Origin: Microbacterium sp. EYE_78
GTDB lineage: Bacteria; Actinomycetota; Actinomycetes; Actinomycetales; Microbacteriaceae
Reading direction: 5' to 3'
Length of the DNA: 64,000 nucleotides
NCBI RefSeq assembly: GCF_023149035.1
Contig: NZ_JAHXMY010000002.1
Location: 1,116,001 to 1,180,000, forward strand
Positions 35,115 to 42,541 of this stretch are shown here, one piece after another. The notes below the pieces were generated by a model. It ran no database searches. It saw nothing but the letters and a program-made list of their open reading frames with translations, and was not told the DNA's origin. Numbering within the stretch: the first letter of the stretch is position 1; each line of letters starts with the position of its first letter. Made by a program: the position numbers and the translations under genes.

Positions 35115-35242
35115 ATCAGGCGGGCCGACGTCCCCCCGGTCCCCGGGAAGCTGTCCGGAGCCGGTCATGACGTCGCCGCTGCTGCGGGTCGCCCGCCTGA
35201 AGGTCTGTGCTGTTGTGAAGTGTCGGGCCGGGCGGGATCGTC

Positions 35243-35746
35243 TCAGCCGACCTTGTGGAGCCAGACGACCGGCGCGTCGTCGCTCGCGTGCCGGAACGGT
35301 TCGAGCTCGTCGTCCCAGGCTGCGCCGAGAGCGACGTCGAGCTCGCGCTGGAGTTCGTGGATGTCGCCGGCCGCGATCTCCATGGCGTACCGCAGCCTGT
35401 CCTCGCCGATGACGACGTTGCCGGCCGAGTCGGTCTGCGCGTAGTGGATGCCGAGGCTCGGGGTGTGGAGCCACCGGCCACCGTCGCTGCGGGGGGTGGG
35501 GTCTTCGCTCACCTCGTACCGGAGGTGCTCCCACCCGCGCATCGCGGTGGCCAGGGCGGCGCCGGTGCCGGCGGGACCCTCCCAGTAGAACTCGGCTCTG
35601 CGACTGCCGTCGAGGACGGGCTGCTCGGCCCACTCGAAGTTGACGGCATGCCCGAGGGCGCGCCCGGCCGCCCACTCGAGGTGGGGGCACAGCGCGCGTG
35701 GCGCGGAGTGGATGTAGATCACTCCGCGCGCCTGAGGTGTGGCCAT
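35243..35746 (-). CDS. DUF3145 family protein
   Basis: A 167-residue protein of the actinobacteria-specific DUF3145 family; function unknown. Near the N-terminus it has RGVIYIHSAPRALCPHLEWA, a typical start for the family. The middle has WEHLRYEVSEDPTP, GGRWLHTPSLGIHYAQTD and NVVIGEDRLRYAM, and near the C-terminus EPFRHASDDAPVVWLHKVG. No membrane segment or signal peptide is present. A GGAGAG sequence precedes ATG 35746. In other actinobacteria it is likewise found beside the fab operon, so a role near lipid metabolism is possible but unproven. Confidence 0.9.
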   Translation of the reverse strand: MATPQARGVIYIHSAPRALCPHLEWAAGRALGHAVNFEWAEQPVLDGSRRAEFYWEGPAGTGAALATAMRGWEHLRYEVSEDPTPRSDGGRWLHTPSLGIHYAQTDSAGNVVIGEDRLRYAMEIAAGDIHELQRELDVALGAAWDDELEPFRHASDDAPVVWLHKVG

Positions 35747-35956
35747 CGATCTCTCCGTTTCGTTCAGGTACGTCTTCCCCTACGACCTGATGGAGAGTGC
35801 TGGCCGGATATCCGGTTGTGCCGCCATTATCGCCCAGGATGCCCTCGAATCACAACCGTGTCATGCGCCCCCGTGCCCGGGCATCGATCATCCGTCAAGC
35901 CCGTGTGCCGATGCCCCTCGCCGGGCGAGTGTGGACACACGAACGGAAGGAACCCC

Positions 35957-36133
35957 ATGAACGACAAGACCCCCCACCACCGCGACGCCGACGACGCTCA
36001 CGCGGACGACGCGCCTCCGACGGACGCAGCCAGCGACGAGGTGAAGGAGGACGCCGCCCGCGCAGGGGACGGCGACCGTGATCGGGGCGGCGACGAGCCG
36101 TTCCCGCAGGGCCCGGCGATCACGCATCCGTGA
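35957..36133 (+). CDS. Small acidic hypothetical protein
   Basis: A 58-residue hydrophilic protein rich in Asp, Ala and His (DADDAHADDAPPTDAASDEV), with no hydrophobic region. It has a strong Shine-Dalgarno GGAAGGAA about 7 bases before the ATG at 35957, which is the main argument that it is translated. No family recognised. The 210 bases upstream contain no other gene. Confidence 0.5.
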   Translation: MNDKTPHHRDADDAHADDAPPTDAASDEVKEDAARAGDGDRDRGGDEPFPQGPAITHP

Positions 36134-36165
36134 CGCGGGTCCCGGAAGGAAATTCCCGGGAGCCC

Positions 36166-36171
36166 TACAGT
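36166..36171 (+). promoter_or_regulatory. Predicted -10 hexamer of the AI-2E family gene
   Basis: TACAGT ends 7 bases before the ATG at 36179; leaderless start predicted. Confidence 0.45.
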
Positions 36172-36178
36172 GGCAGGA

Positions 36179-37282
36179 ATGAGGAAGTCGAACGGTCAGC
36201 CTGCGCCGGTCTCGGACGAGCGGGAGCCTGCACGGGCGGCGCTGCTTCGCCGCCCCTTCGGCACCGGGTTCCTCGTCACGCTCGGCGGTCTCGCCGCGCT
36301 GGCGCTCGGGTTGGCGATCACGAGTCTCTCGCTCGTCCTCATCTACGTGGCGTGCGCCCTCTTCATCGCGCTCGGTCTCGAGCCGGTCGTCGGGCGTCTT
36401 GAGCAGCGAGGCATCGCACGCGCGTGGGCCATCGTGATCGTCTGCGTCGCCTTCGTCGCCGCGATCGGTCTCGTGGTCGTCCTGGTCTCGCCGACCGTGA
36501 CCGACCAGGTGACGGGCTTCGTCACATCCCTCCCGACGCTGATCGACGACTTCCGCACATCGGAGTTCGCTGCCTTCATCGAGCGGTCGTTCGGCGACCG
36601 CGTCGACGACCTCCTCACCGAGCTGCAGCGGTTCCTGTCGGATCCGGCGAATCTGGCCTCGATCGGCGGCGGCCTGCTCCAGGTCGGTACGACGCTCGCG
36701 ACGGGCGTGTCGGGTGTGATCATCGTGATCGTCCTCAGCCTGTACTTCATCGCGTCGGTCCCCGCGATGAAGGAGGGGTTCGTCCGTCTCGCTCCGGCTC
36801 GCAGCCGCACCAGCGTCCGCGATCTCACCGATCAGATCACCGCGTCCGTGGGCGGGTACCTCGCCGGGATGGTGATCCTCGCGGCCATCAACGCGGTCGT
36901 CGTGTTCATCATCCAGCTGCTGCTCGGTCTGCCGTTCCCGCAGCTGATGGCGGTCGTCGCGTTCTGCCTCACCCTCATCCCGCTCATCGGCTCGGTGCTC
37001 TTCTGGATCGTCGCATCCGGGCTCGCGCTGCTCGACGGGTTCACGCCTGCACTCGTCTTCGCGGTCGTCTACCTCGTCTACATCCAGATCGAGGCGTACC
37101 TCCTGACGCCGCGCGTGATGAACCGGACCATCGCCGTTCCCGGTGCGCTCGTCGTCATCGGGGCGCTCGTCGGCGGCACGCTGCTGGGACTCCTCGGCGC
37201 ACTCGTGGCGATTCCGGTGACGGCGTCGCTGCTGCTCATCGTCCGTCAGGTGTTCATCCCGGCTCAGGACGCCAAGACCTGA
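36179..37282 (+). CDS. AI-2E family transporter (UPF0118/PerM type)
   Basis: A 367-residue membrane protein of the AI-2E (formerly UPF0118) family. Two N-terminal helix pairs (FGTGFLVTLGGLAALALGLA, then WAIVIVCVAFVAAIGLVVVL) precede a soluble amphipathic region at about 95-165. Four to five C-terminal helices follow, with the conserved GGYLAGMVILAAINAVV, PLIGSVLFWIVASGLALL and QIEAYLLTPRVMNR segments. Members include autoinducer-2 exporters and Na+/H+ antiporters, so the substrate is not defined. ATG 36179 is preferred over the GTG nine bases earlier because the TACAGT hexamer lies 7 bases upstream of the ATG. Confidence 0.9.
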   Translation: MRKSNGQPAPVSDEREPARAALLRRPFGTGFLVTLGGLAALALGLAITSLSLVLIYVACALFIALGLEPVVGRLEQRGIARAWAIVIVCVAFVAAIGLVVVLVSPTVTDQVTGFVTSLPTLIDDFRTSEFAAFIERSFGDRVDDLLTELQRFLSDPANLASIGGGLLQVGTTLATGVSGVIIVIVLSLYFIASVPAMKEGFVRLAPARSRTSVRDLTDQITASVGGYLAGMVILAAINAVVVFIIQLLLGLPFPQLMAVVAFCLTLIPLIGSVLFWIVASGLALLDGFTPALVFAVVYLVYIQIEAYLLTPRVMNRTIAVPGALVVIGALVGGTLLGLLGALVAIPVTASLLLIVRQVFIPAQDAKT

Positions 37283-37328
37283 CGTTTCGAGACACAGCGG
37301 TGTCCTCATCCGCAACCCCGTTCGCCGC

Positions 37329-38042
37329 ATGCGATCCGTGGGGTCGGATGACCGCGTGCTCCGCTCTCCTGCGACCTCTGTCGGTCTCGCCCTCCGCGCC
37401 TTCTTCGTCGGCCTTCAGCGCGTGCGCCCTCCCCGACCGATCCACTCCCGCGGGCTCGCGCTGGCGGGATCGCTCCACTGGCTGCCCCGAGACGAGACAG
37501 CCGGTATCCGCTGGATCGATGATCCGGTGGCGGGGGAACGACATGACGTCGAGGCGCGATTCTCGCGCTCGCTCGGTCTGCCCGATGTCCTCCCCGACGT
37601 CCTCGGCCTCGCGCTCCGCGTGCAGACGGCGGCCGGCGCTGCGGACATCGAACTCGCCTCCACCGGATCCACCGTCCCGCTGCGGTTCGCGCTGCTCCCC
37701 CGCCGGCGTCCCTCGAGCGGTCCATTCGGCATCCTGCTGCCCTACCGAGGCGAGCAGGGCGGCGTGCTCCTGCGCGCACATCCGGTCGGCCCACCGCTGC
37801 CGGCGGGACTCCGTGCGCTCGGAGCGGCGCTCCGGCGGGATTCGTGGTGGCTCGAGCTCGCCCACGCGACGCCGTCAGGCGCGTGGCATCCCTTCGCCCT
37901 CCTGCGCCTGCGAAGCACTGACGCGGCGGACACGATGCGAGCGGATGCCGGTCGTCGGCTCATCCCCGGTGCACGGATGTATCCCTGGGTCAGCGCACTG
38001 CGGCAGCCGTCGTACGACGCGGTGCAGCACCGCGATCGGTAG
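37329..38042 (+). CDS. Conserved hypothetical protein
   Basis: A 237-residue protein I recognise only as a type seen in Microbacteriaceae, sometimes labelled phosphodiesterase without support. It has an N-terminal RPIHSRGLALAGSLHWL segment, then LGLPDVLPDVLGLALRVQTA and ADIELASTGSTVPLRFALLP, alternating hydrophobic strands that suggest a beta-barrel. The middle SRSLGLPDVLPDV with IHSRGLALAG recalls the N-terminal barrel of catalase-like proteins, but no heme ligand is visible. The start is uncertain: ATG 37329 is used, and GTG 37338 is possible. The stop codon overlaps the 3' end of the tRNA gene on the other strand. Confidence 0.65.
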   Translation: MRSVGSDDRVLRSPATSVGLALRAFFVGLQRVRPPRPIHSRGLALAGSLHWLPRDETAGIRWIDDPVAGERHDVEARFSRSLGLPDVLPDVLGLALRVQTAAGAADIELASTGSTVPLRFALLPRRRPSSGPFGILLPYRGEQGGVLLRAHPVGPPLPAGLRALGAALRRDSWWLELAHATPSGAWHPFALLRLRSTDAADTMRADAGRRLIPGARMYPWVSALRQPSYDAVQHRDR

Positions 38043-38113
38043 GGCGGGTGGGACTTGAACCCACGATCGTCGGGTTATGAGCCCGCTGCCTTGACCAGCT
38101 TGGCCACCGCCCC
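38040..38113 (-). tRNA. tRNA with CAU anticodon (probably tRNA-Ile2, possibly Met)
   Basis: A 74-base cloverleaf on the minus strand. The acceptor GGGGCGG pairs with CCGCCCT (one terminal G-U). The D-arm is GGCCAAGCTGGTCAAGGC, the anticodon loop CTCATAA, and the T-arm GTGGGTTCAAGTCCCAC. The paired first acceptor base argues against initiator tRNA. Lysidine-modified tRNA-Ile2 is my first guess; elongator Met cannot be excluded. No CCA is encoded. Confidence 0.9.
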
Positions 38114-38127
38114 CTGTGGGAACGAGC

Positions 38128-39207
38128 CTAGCGTTTCGGTCGTTCCTCGTCCTTCACCGGCGGCTCGGGCCACACCTTCGACACGGTCTCGGTGAGGCGG
38201 ATGGAACCCGTGGTCTGCCTCTTGCCGTCGGTGAACTCCGCGCTGCCCCGCGCGATCGGGATTTCCTGGCTGTCGCTGATCACCTGCGGGTGGTAGCGCG
38301 CGAGCTGGAACACACCCACGATGGCGAGGGCACCGGCGAAGACGAAGCCGATGTACGCCCAGACGGGCGCGCCGCTGGCCTCTTGCAGCACGGTCAGGCC
38401 GATGACGATCGCGACGATCGGGTCGATCACCGTCAGCCCTGCGATCACGAGGTCCGGAGGACCCGACGAGTAGGCCGTCTGAACGAAGTACGCGCCCATC
38501 GCGGTGCCGGCCAGGAGCGCGACGATGCAGAGCACCGTGAGCCACTCGAAGTCGCCGTTCGAGATGCGGTTGATGACGACCTTCGCGAGCGTCGCGACGA
38601 AGCCGTACACGATGCCGGCGGCGACGATGTAGAACAGCGCCCGCATCCGCTTGCGGAGCGTCACCCACAGCACCCCCAGGACGACGACGACGCCAAGGAG
38701 GATCCACAGGACGGTCAGCAGCTGCGGGTCGCTGATGGGACGCTCGGTCGCGTAGAGCGCGGCGACGGTGACGAAGATGAAGATGCCGCCCACGCACAGC
38801 GCGATCGACGTGATCGAGCGCCTCGTCGGCTTGTGGCCGCTGACGCGAGCGTTGAGCAGGGTCGTGATGACCAGCGAGATCGCGCCGATGGGCTGGACCA
38901 GGATGAGCGGCGCGAAGGAGAGCGCCGCGAGCTGGCACACGATGGCGAGACCGAGCATGACGGTGCCGAGGACCCACGACGGCCGACGCAGCAGGCGCAG
39001 CAGCTGCCCGCCGGTCAGGCCCGACACGCCGGCCTGCGCCGTCAGACGCTCGACCTTCTGGACACCGCGGTGCTGGTATTGGGCCCCGAAGGACATGAAG
39101 ACCGCACCGAGGACGGCGAGCGGGATCCCGATCAGGATCGCCGGGTTGCCGAACACCCCGACGAGCTCGTCGGTCAGGTCGTCGATCGGCGTCCCGGGGA
39201 GCATCAC
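38128..39207 (-). CDS. DMT superfamily transporter (NIPA-like)
   Basis: A 359-residue membrane protein with nine to ten helices, of the EamA/NIPA-like drug/metabolite transporter type common in actinobacteria. Helix 1 is PAILIGIPLAVLGAVFMSFGA, followed by the basic loop QYQHRGVQKVERL. Further helices include SWVLGTVMLGLAIVCQLAA, PLILVQPIGAISLVITTLL and WILLGVVVVLGVLWVTL. The hydrophilic C-terminal tail of about 50 residues is charged (RLTETVSKVWPEPPVKDEERP). The substrate is unknown. The start is GTG 39207, 6 bases after TATGGT; the next codon is ATG (39204), which is almost equally possible. It diverges from def. Confidence 0.85.
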   Translation of the reverse strand: MMLPGTPIDDLTDELVGVFGNPAILIGIPLAVLGAVFMSFGAQYQHRGVQKVERLTAQAGVSGLTGGQLLRLLRRPSWVLGTVMLGLAIVCQLAALSFAPLILVQPIGAISLVITTLLNARVSGHKPTRRSITSIALCVGGIFIFVTVAALYATERPISDPQLLTVLWILLGVVVVLGVLWVTLRKRMRALFYIVAAGIVYGFVATLAKVVINRISNGDFEWLTVLCIVALLAGTAMGAYFVQTAYSSGPPDLVIAGLTVIDPIVAIVIGLTVLQEASGAPVWAYIGFVFAGALAIVGVFQLARYHPQVISDSQEIPIARGSAEFTDGKRQTTGSIRLTETVSKVWPEPPVKDEERPKR

Positions 39208-39213
39208 GCCTCG

Positions 39214-39219
39214 ACCATA
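39214..39219 (-). promoter_or_regulatory. Predicted -10 hexamer of the DMT transporter gene
   Basis: TATGGT on the minus strand ends 6 bases before GTG 39207. The opposing def -10 hexamer is exactly 17 bases away, in the place of this promoter's -35. Confidence 0.45.
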
Positions 39220-39236
39220 CCGGCCGACCGCGTCGT

Positions 39237-39242
39237 TAGGCT
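39237..39242 (+). promoter_or_regulatory. Predicted -10 hexamer of def
   Basis: TAGGCT ends 6 bases before GTG 39249, with no Shine-Dalgarno sequence between; leaderless transcript predicted. Confidence 0.55.
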
Positions 39243-39248
39243 TCTGAC

Positions 39249-39815
39249 GTGGCCGTACTTCCGATTCGCATCATGGGCGATCCCGTCCTCCATTCCGTCG
39301 CCTCGCCCGTAGGCGAGGTCACCGACGAGATCCGCACGCTCGTGGCGGACATGTTCGAGACCATGGACACCGCGCCCGGCGTCGGCCTCGCGGCTCCGCA
39401 GGTCGGCGTCGGCCTGCGGGTCTTCACGTACTCCTACCAGGACGACGACGGTGCGCCCTGGCGCGGCGTCATCTTGAACCCCGAGCTCTGGATGACCCCG
39501 CCCGAGCCCGGCTCCCCCGACCCGGACGACGAGTCGGAGGGATGCCTGTCGTTCCCCGGCGAGCGGTTCGCACTGCGCCGCTCCGACGAGGTGCGCGTGA
39601 CGGGCACCGACCTCGAGGGCGCGCCGGTCGACATCCGCGTGGACGGCTGGCGCGCACGCATCATGCAGCACGAGTTCGATCACCTGAACGGCATCCTCTA
39701 CATCGACCGGCTCGACGACTCGGACTGGAAGACGACCCAGAAGATCGCCCGCAAGCGCGGCTGGGGCAAGCCCGGACAGAGCTGGATGCCGGGCGTCGAC
39801 GACCTCGACGCCTGA
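39249..39815 (+). CDS. def: Peptide deformylase
   Basis: A 188-residue iron/zinc hydrolase that removes the formyl group from nascent proteins. All three motifs are present: GVGLAAPQVGV near residue 44, EGCLSFPGE near 98 (metal Cys), and QHEFDHLNGILYID near 140 (two metal His and catalytic Glu). It has a longer acidic insert (PPEPGSPDPDDE) before motif 2, as in other actinobacteria. The GTG start is set by TAGGCT six bases upstream. A SnoaL-like gene follows after 10 bases and may be co-transcribed. Confidence 0.96.
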   Translation: MAVLPIRIMGDPVLHSVASPVGEVTDEIRTLVADMFETMDTAPGVGLAAPQVGVGLRVFTYSYQDDDGAPWRGVILNPELWMTPPEPGSPDPDDESEGCLSFPGERFALRRSDEVRVTGTDLEGAPVDIRVDGWRARIMQHEFDHLNGILYIDRLDDSDWKTTQKIARKRGWGKPGQSWMPGVDDLDA

Positions 39816-39825
39816 GTCGCGCGGC

Positions 39826-40215
39826 ATGGAGCCGTGGGAACTGCACGGGTGGTTCGAGGACTACCTCGACGCCTGCAACCGGCACGACCTGGGTGCCATC
39901 CGGGATCTCCTCGACCCCGCGGTGCGGCGGGCGCACCTGCCCGCCGGCGCGGACGCCTGGCTGGACGATCTCGCCGACCTGTTCCACGGGTTCCCCGACT
40001 GGCGCTGGAAGGCGATCCAGCTCGTGGCCGAAGACGATCGCATCGCCGCACACCTCCGCGGCGGGGGGACGCACACGGGTCCGTGGCGCGGCATCCCACC
40101 CACCCGCAGACACGTCAACGTCGCGGAGTTCGTCTTCCTGCGCGTCGACGGCGGGAGGGTCGTGGCATCCAGCGGGTCCGGCGATGCCGAGATCCTCGCG
40201 CAGCTGAACGCGTGA
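39826..40215 (+). CDS. SnoaL-like / NTF2-fold protein
   Basis: A 129-residue protein with the SnoaL-like ester cyclase pattern: an N-terminal helix (LHGWFEDYLDACNRHDLGAI), then HLPAGADAWLDDLADLFHGF, PDWRWKAIQLVAEDDRIAAHL, and a THTGPWRGIPPTRRHVNVAEF strand pair. The EDDRIAAHLRGGGTHTGPW block is the usual hallmark. Members include polyketide cyclases and general small-molecule enzymes, so no specific activity can be assigned. It follows def by 10 bases in the same direction. Confidence 0.8.
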   Translation: MEPWELHGWFEDYLDACNRHDLGAIRDLLDPAVRRAHLPAGADAWLDDLADLFHGFPDWRWKAIQLVAEDDRIAAHLRGGGTHTGPWRGIPPTRRHVNVAEFVFLRVDGGRVVASSGSGDAEILAQLNA

Positions 40216-40273
40216 CGGCGGTGTCGGCGGTCGTGCGTACCATCACAGCGTCGGCCGGAGAGAGGGATGCCGG

Positions 40274-40642
40274 TTGGGTTCGAACAGGCGCTACGCGGCC
40301 AGCATCGACGCGCGGATGGACGACCGCATTCTCGAGCGGCTCGCGTCGCGCGGCACCCTGCAATCCCTGACCGCGGAGGAACTCGGACTCGACCGCGCGC
40401 CGGTGACGACCGACCCGCGGCCGGCGCGGGTGCGGGCATGGGTGAGGTTCGGTCCCGAGCCGGCGATCGTCGAGGCCGAGCTGTGCATGTGGACCGATCG
40501 CGCCGCCGCGATCAGGTTCCGCATCGGCGGTCGGGAGCGGCGCTGCTGGGTGTGGTCCGGCGCCATCGTCCGGGAGGACGATCATCGATCCCCCGGACCC
40601 GTGGACAACCCCGCCGGGCTCCGTCGATCTGCACCAGGATGA
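40274..40642 (+). CDS. Hypothetical protein
   Basis: A 122-residue protein starting MGSNRRYAASIDARMDDRIL, a form I have seen in other Microbacterium hypothetical proteins. The C-terminal half (RVRAWVRFGPEPAIVEAELCMW, read as RVRAWVRFGPEPAIVEAEL) forms beta strands. The TTG start at 40274 is chosen because an AGAGAGGG sequence lies about 7 bases upstream; a later ATG at 40316 is an alternative. It ends 4 bases before the ABC transporter gene and is probably in the same transcript. No function can be assigned. Confidence 0.55.
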   Translation: MGSNRRYAASIDARMDDRILERLASRGTLQSLTAEELGLDRAPVTTDPRPARVRAWVRFGPEPAIVEAELCMWTDRAAAIRFRIGGRERRCWVWSGAIVREDDHRSPGPVDNPAGLRRSAPG

Positions 40643-40646
40643 GGAG

Positions 40647-42335
40647 ATGGCGGGGCATCCGAGCAGGCGTCGTGAGATCGCTTCCCTTGCGGCCGAGCTC
40701 GGCCCGAGCGTGCCGATCTACCTGGTGCTGCAGATCGCGTTCGGATTCGCGCCCGCAGGTCTGATCCTCCTGACCGCGACGGCCGTCGGCCCGTCTCCGC
40801 CGCCGGTGCCCGTCCTCGTGGCATGGCTGGGCGGGATCCTGCTGATCGGAACCATCGCGGACGCCGTCTCCCCGGGACTCCGGAGCCAGATCGGCGATCG
40901 GACGTCGATGGTCCTGCGGCGCCGCTGGATGACGAAGGTCGCGTTCTGGCGGACGCTGCGGGTCTTCGAGGAGCCGGAACTCGTCAGGCTCCGATCCGAG
41001 GCGGAGCGCGCGATCGCCGCGCTCGTCAACGTCCCCGTCCTCCTCGGCCTGATCACGGCGTCGCTTGCGGGCATCGCGCCGGTGGCCGGCGCGGCGGTGT
41101 CCATCAGCCCGTGGATCGTACTCGCCGCTGTCGCCGGCGGCCTCCCCTTGGCGTTCGGGCTGTCCGCCCTGTACCGACGCGCCTGGGATGCGAGATCGGT
41201 GCGGCTGCCGCTCGTGCTCCGCGGCGAAGGTCTGGCGGATGCGGCCACGGACGCCCGGGCGGCGAGCGATCTCCGCTCGTTCGAGCTCGCGCCGTGGGTG
41301 AGTCGCTCGTGGCTCGCGACGCAGACGCGACTGCTCCGCGAGGTCGGCGCTGTCCGACGCAGGACGACCGTGCACGTGACGGCCTGGTCGCTCGTGGGCA
41401 CCGGAATCCTCATAGCGGCGCTCTTCGCCCTCGTCCCCGCGGAGTCCTCCCCGGCCGATCTCGTGATCCTGATCGGACTGCTGCTCCAGGTCACCACCTC
41501 GCTCGCTGTGCTCGTGCAGGCGGCCGGCGACCTCGCGCAGGTGACGCGCCCCCTGCAGGCCTACCTCGCGTTCGTGACGCACGAGGAGGAGTCCCCGCTC
41601 GACGCGGCCGAGGCGTCGTGGATGGGGACGAGGGAGGCCGTCTACACCTATCCGGGCGCCGCAGCTCCGTCGCTCGACCGCCTCACCTGTCGGTTCGAAC
41701 CCCGCGCGCTCAACGTGGTCGTCGGGCCCAACGGCGCCGGCAAATCCACCCTGATCCGACTCCTGGACGAGACGTCGGAGCCCGACCGCGGATCGGTCTC
41801 GCTGGGCACGCGCGGTCAGCGCGCCGTGATGCATCAGGACTTCGCCCGGTTCCCGTTCTCGGTGCGCGAGAACGTGACGGCGGGGAGGAACCATGACGAC
41901 GCGGACGTCTGGGAGGTGCTCGACGTGGTCGGCCTGTCCGACAAGGTGCGCTCGCTCCCCTCGGGGCTGGACGCTCCGCTCCACCGGGACAGCACCGACA
42001 CGGCCACGGAGCTGTCCGGCGGTCAGTGGCAGCGGCTCGCGGTCGCGCGCCTGCTCCTGCGCGCCCGCACGGCTGACATCGTCGTCCTCGACGAACCGAC
42101 GGCGGCCCTCGACGCCCTCAGCGAGATCGAACTGCTCGACCGCGTCATGCAGCTGCTGGTGGGGAAGACGGTCATCCTCGTCACCCACCGGATGCAGTGG
42201 GCACGCCGCGCCGCGCGCATCGTCGAGGTGACGTCGCCCTCCCGCGCCCGAGAAGGGACGCACGAGGAGCTGCTCCGTCTCGGGGGCTGGTACGCCGACG
42301 CATTCGCGGCGCAGGCATCGGCGTTCACAGACTGA
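40647..42335 (+). CDS. ABC transporter, fused membrane and ATP-binding domains
   Basis: A 562-residue ABC half-transporter. About six membrane helices occupy residues 20-310, for example LVLQIAFGFAPAGLILLTATAV and WSLVGTGILIAALFALV. The nucleotide-binding domain has Walker A GPNGAGKSTLIRLL, Q-loop MHQDF, signature ELSGGQWQRLAVARLLL, Walker B IVVLDEPTAALD and H-loop VTHRM, all intact. The architecture is that of exporter half-transporters; it may act as a homodimer, as no partner gene is adjacent. AGGATGAGGAG precedes ATG 40647. The substrate is unknown. A terminator follows. Confidence 0.9.
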   Translation: MAGHPSRRREIASLAAELGPSVPIYLVLQIAFGFAPAGLILLTATAVGPSPPPVPVLVAWLGGILLIGTIADAVSPGLRSQIGDRTSMVLRRRWMTKVAFWRTLRVFEEPELVRLRSEAERAIAALVNVPVLLGLITASLAGIAPVAGAAVSISPWIVLAAVAGGLPLAFGLSALYRRAWDARSVRLPLVLRGEGLADAATDARAASDLRSFELAPWVSRSWLATQTRLLREVGAVRRRTTVHVTAWSLVGTGILIAALFALVPAESSPADLVILIGLLLQVTTSLAVLVQAAGDLAQVTRPLQAYLAFVTHEEESPLDAAEASWMGTREAVYTYPGAAAPSLDRLTCRFEPRALNVVVGPNGAGKSTLIRLLDETSEPDRGSVSLGTRGQRAVMHQDFARFPFSVRENVTAGRNHDDADVWEVLDVVGLSDKVRSLPSGLDAPLHRDSTDTATELSGGQWQRLAVARLLLRARTADIVVLDEPTAALDALSEIELLDRVMQLLVGKTVILVTHRMQWARRAARIVEVTSPSRAREGTHEELLRLGGWYADAFAAQASAFTD

Positions 42336-42359
42336 GTGCAGGGCATCGGCATCCCGAGA

Positions 42360-42396
42360 ACGACGAAGCCCCCGGGTGCACCGGGGGCTTCGTCGT
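42360..42396. terminator. Terminator between the ABC transporter and tRNA-Asn
   Basis: A perfect 16-bp stem (ACGACGAAGCCCCCGG and its complement) with a 5-base loop. It can serve the ABC transporter gene and, on the other strand, the tRNA-Asn transcript. Confidence 0.8.
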
Positions 42397-42401
42397 ATCG
42401 C

Positions 42402-42477
42402 TGGCTCCCCGGCTTGGACTCGAACCAAGAACCTATCGGTTAACAGCCGATTGCTCTGCCAATTGAGCTACCGAGGA
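42402..42477 (-). tRNA. tRNA-Asn (anticodon GUU)
   Basis: A complete cloverleaf on the minus strand including an encoded CCA. The 5' acceptor is TCCTCGG, the D-arm GCTCAATTGGCAGAGC, the anticodon loop CTGTTAA, and the T-arm CTTGGTTCGAGTCCAAG. The acceptor 3' side is CCGGGGA, then the discriminator G. Confidence 0.95.
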
Positions 42478-42541
42478 TCATCCGTTCCCCGCGAGCGGGC
42501 AACCCCACAATCGTAGCAAAGCCTCGGGGGTGTTCGTGACA

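Noticed and set aside
37254..37865. Minus-strand frames across the hypothetical gene at 37.3-38.0 kb
   Set aside because: The plus-strand frame shows alternating hydrophobic strands and a normal codon pattern; the opposite frames are Arg/Ser-rich shadows.
42360..42396. The repeat beside tRNA-Asn as an integration attachment site
   Set aside because: It is a hairpin terminator; no duplicated tRNA 3' end or integrase gene is present.
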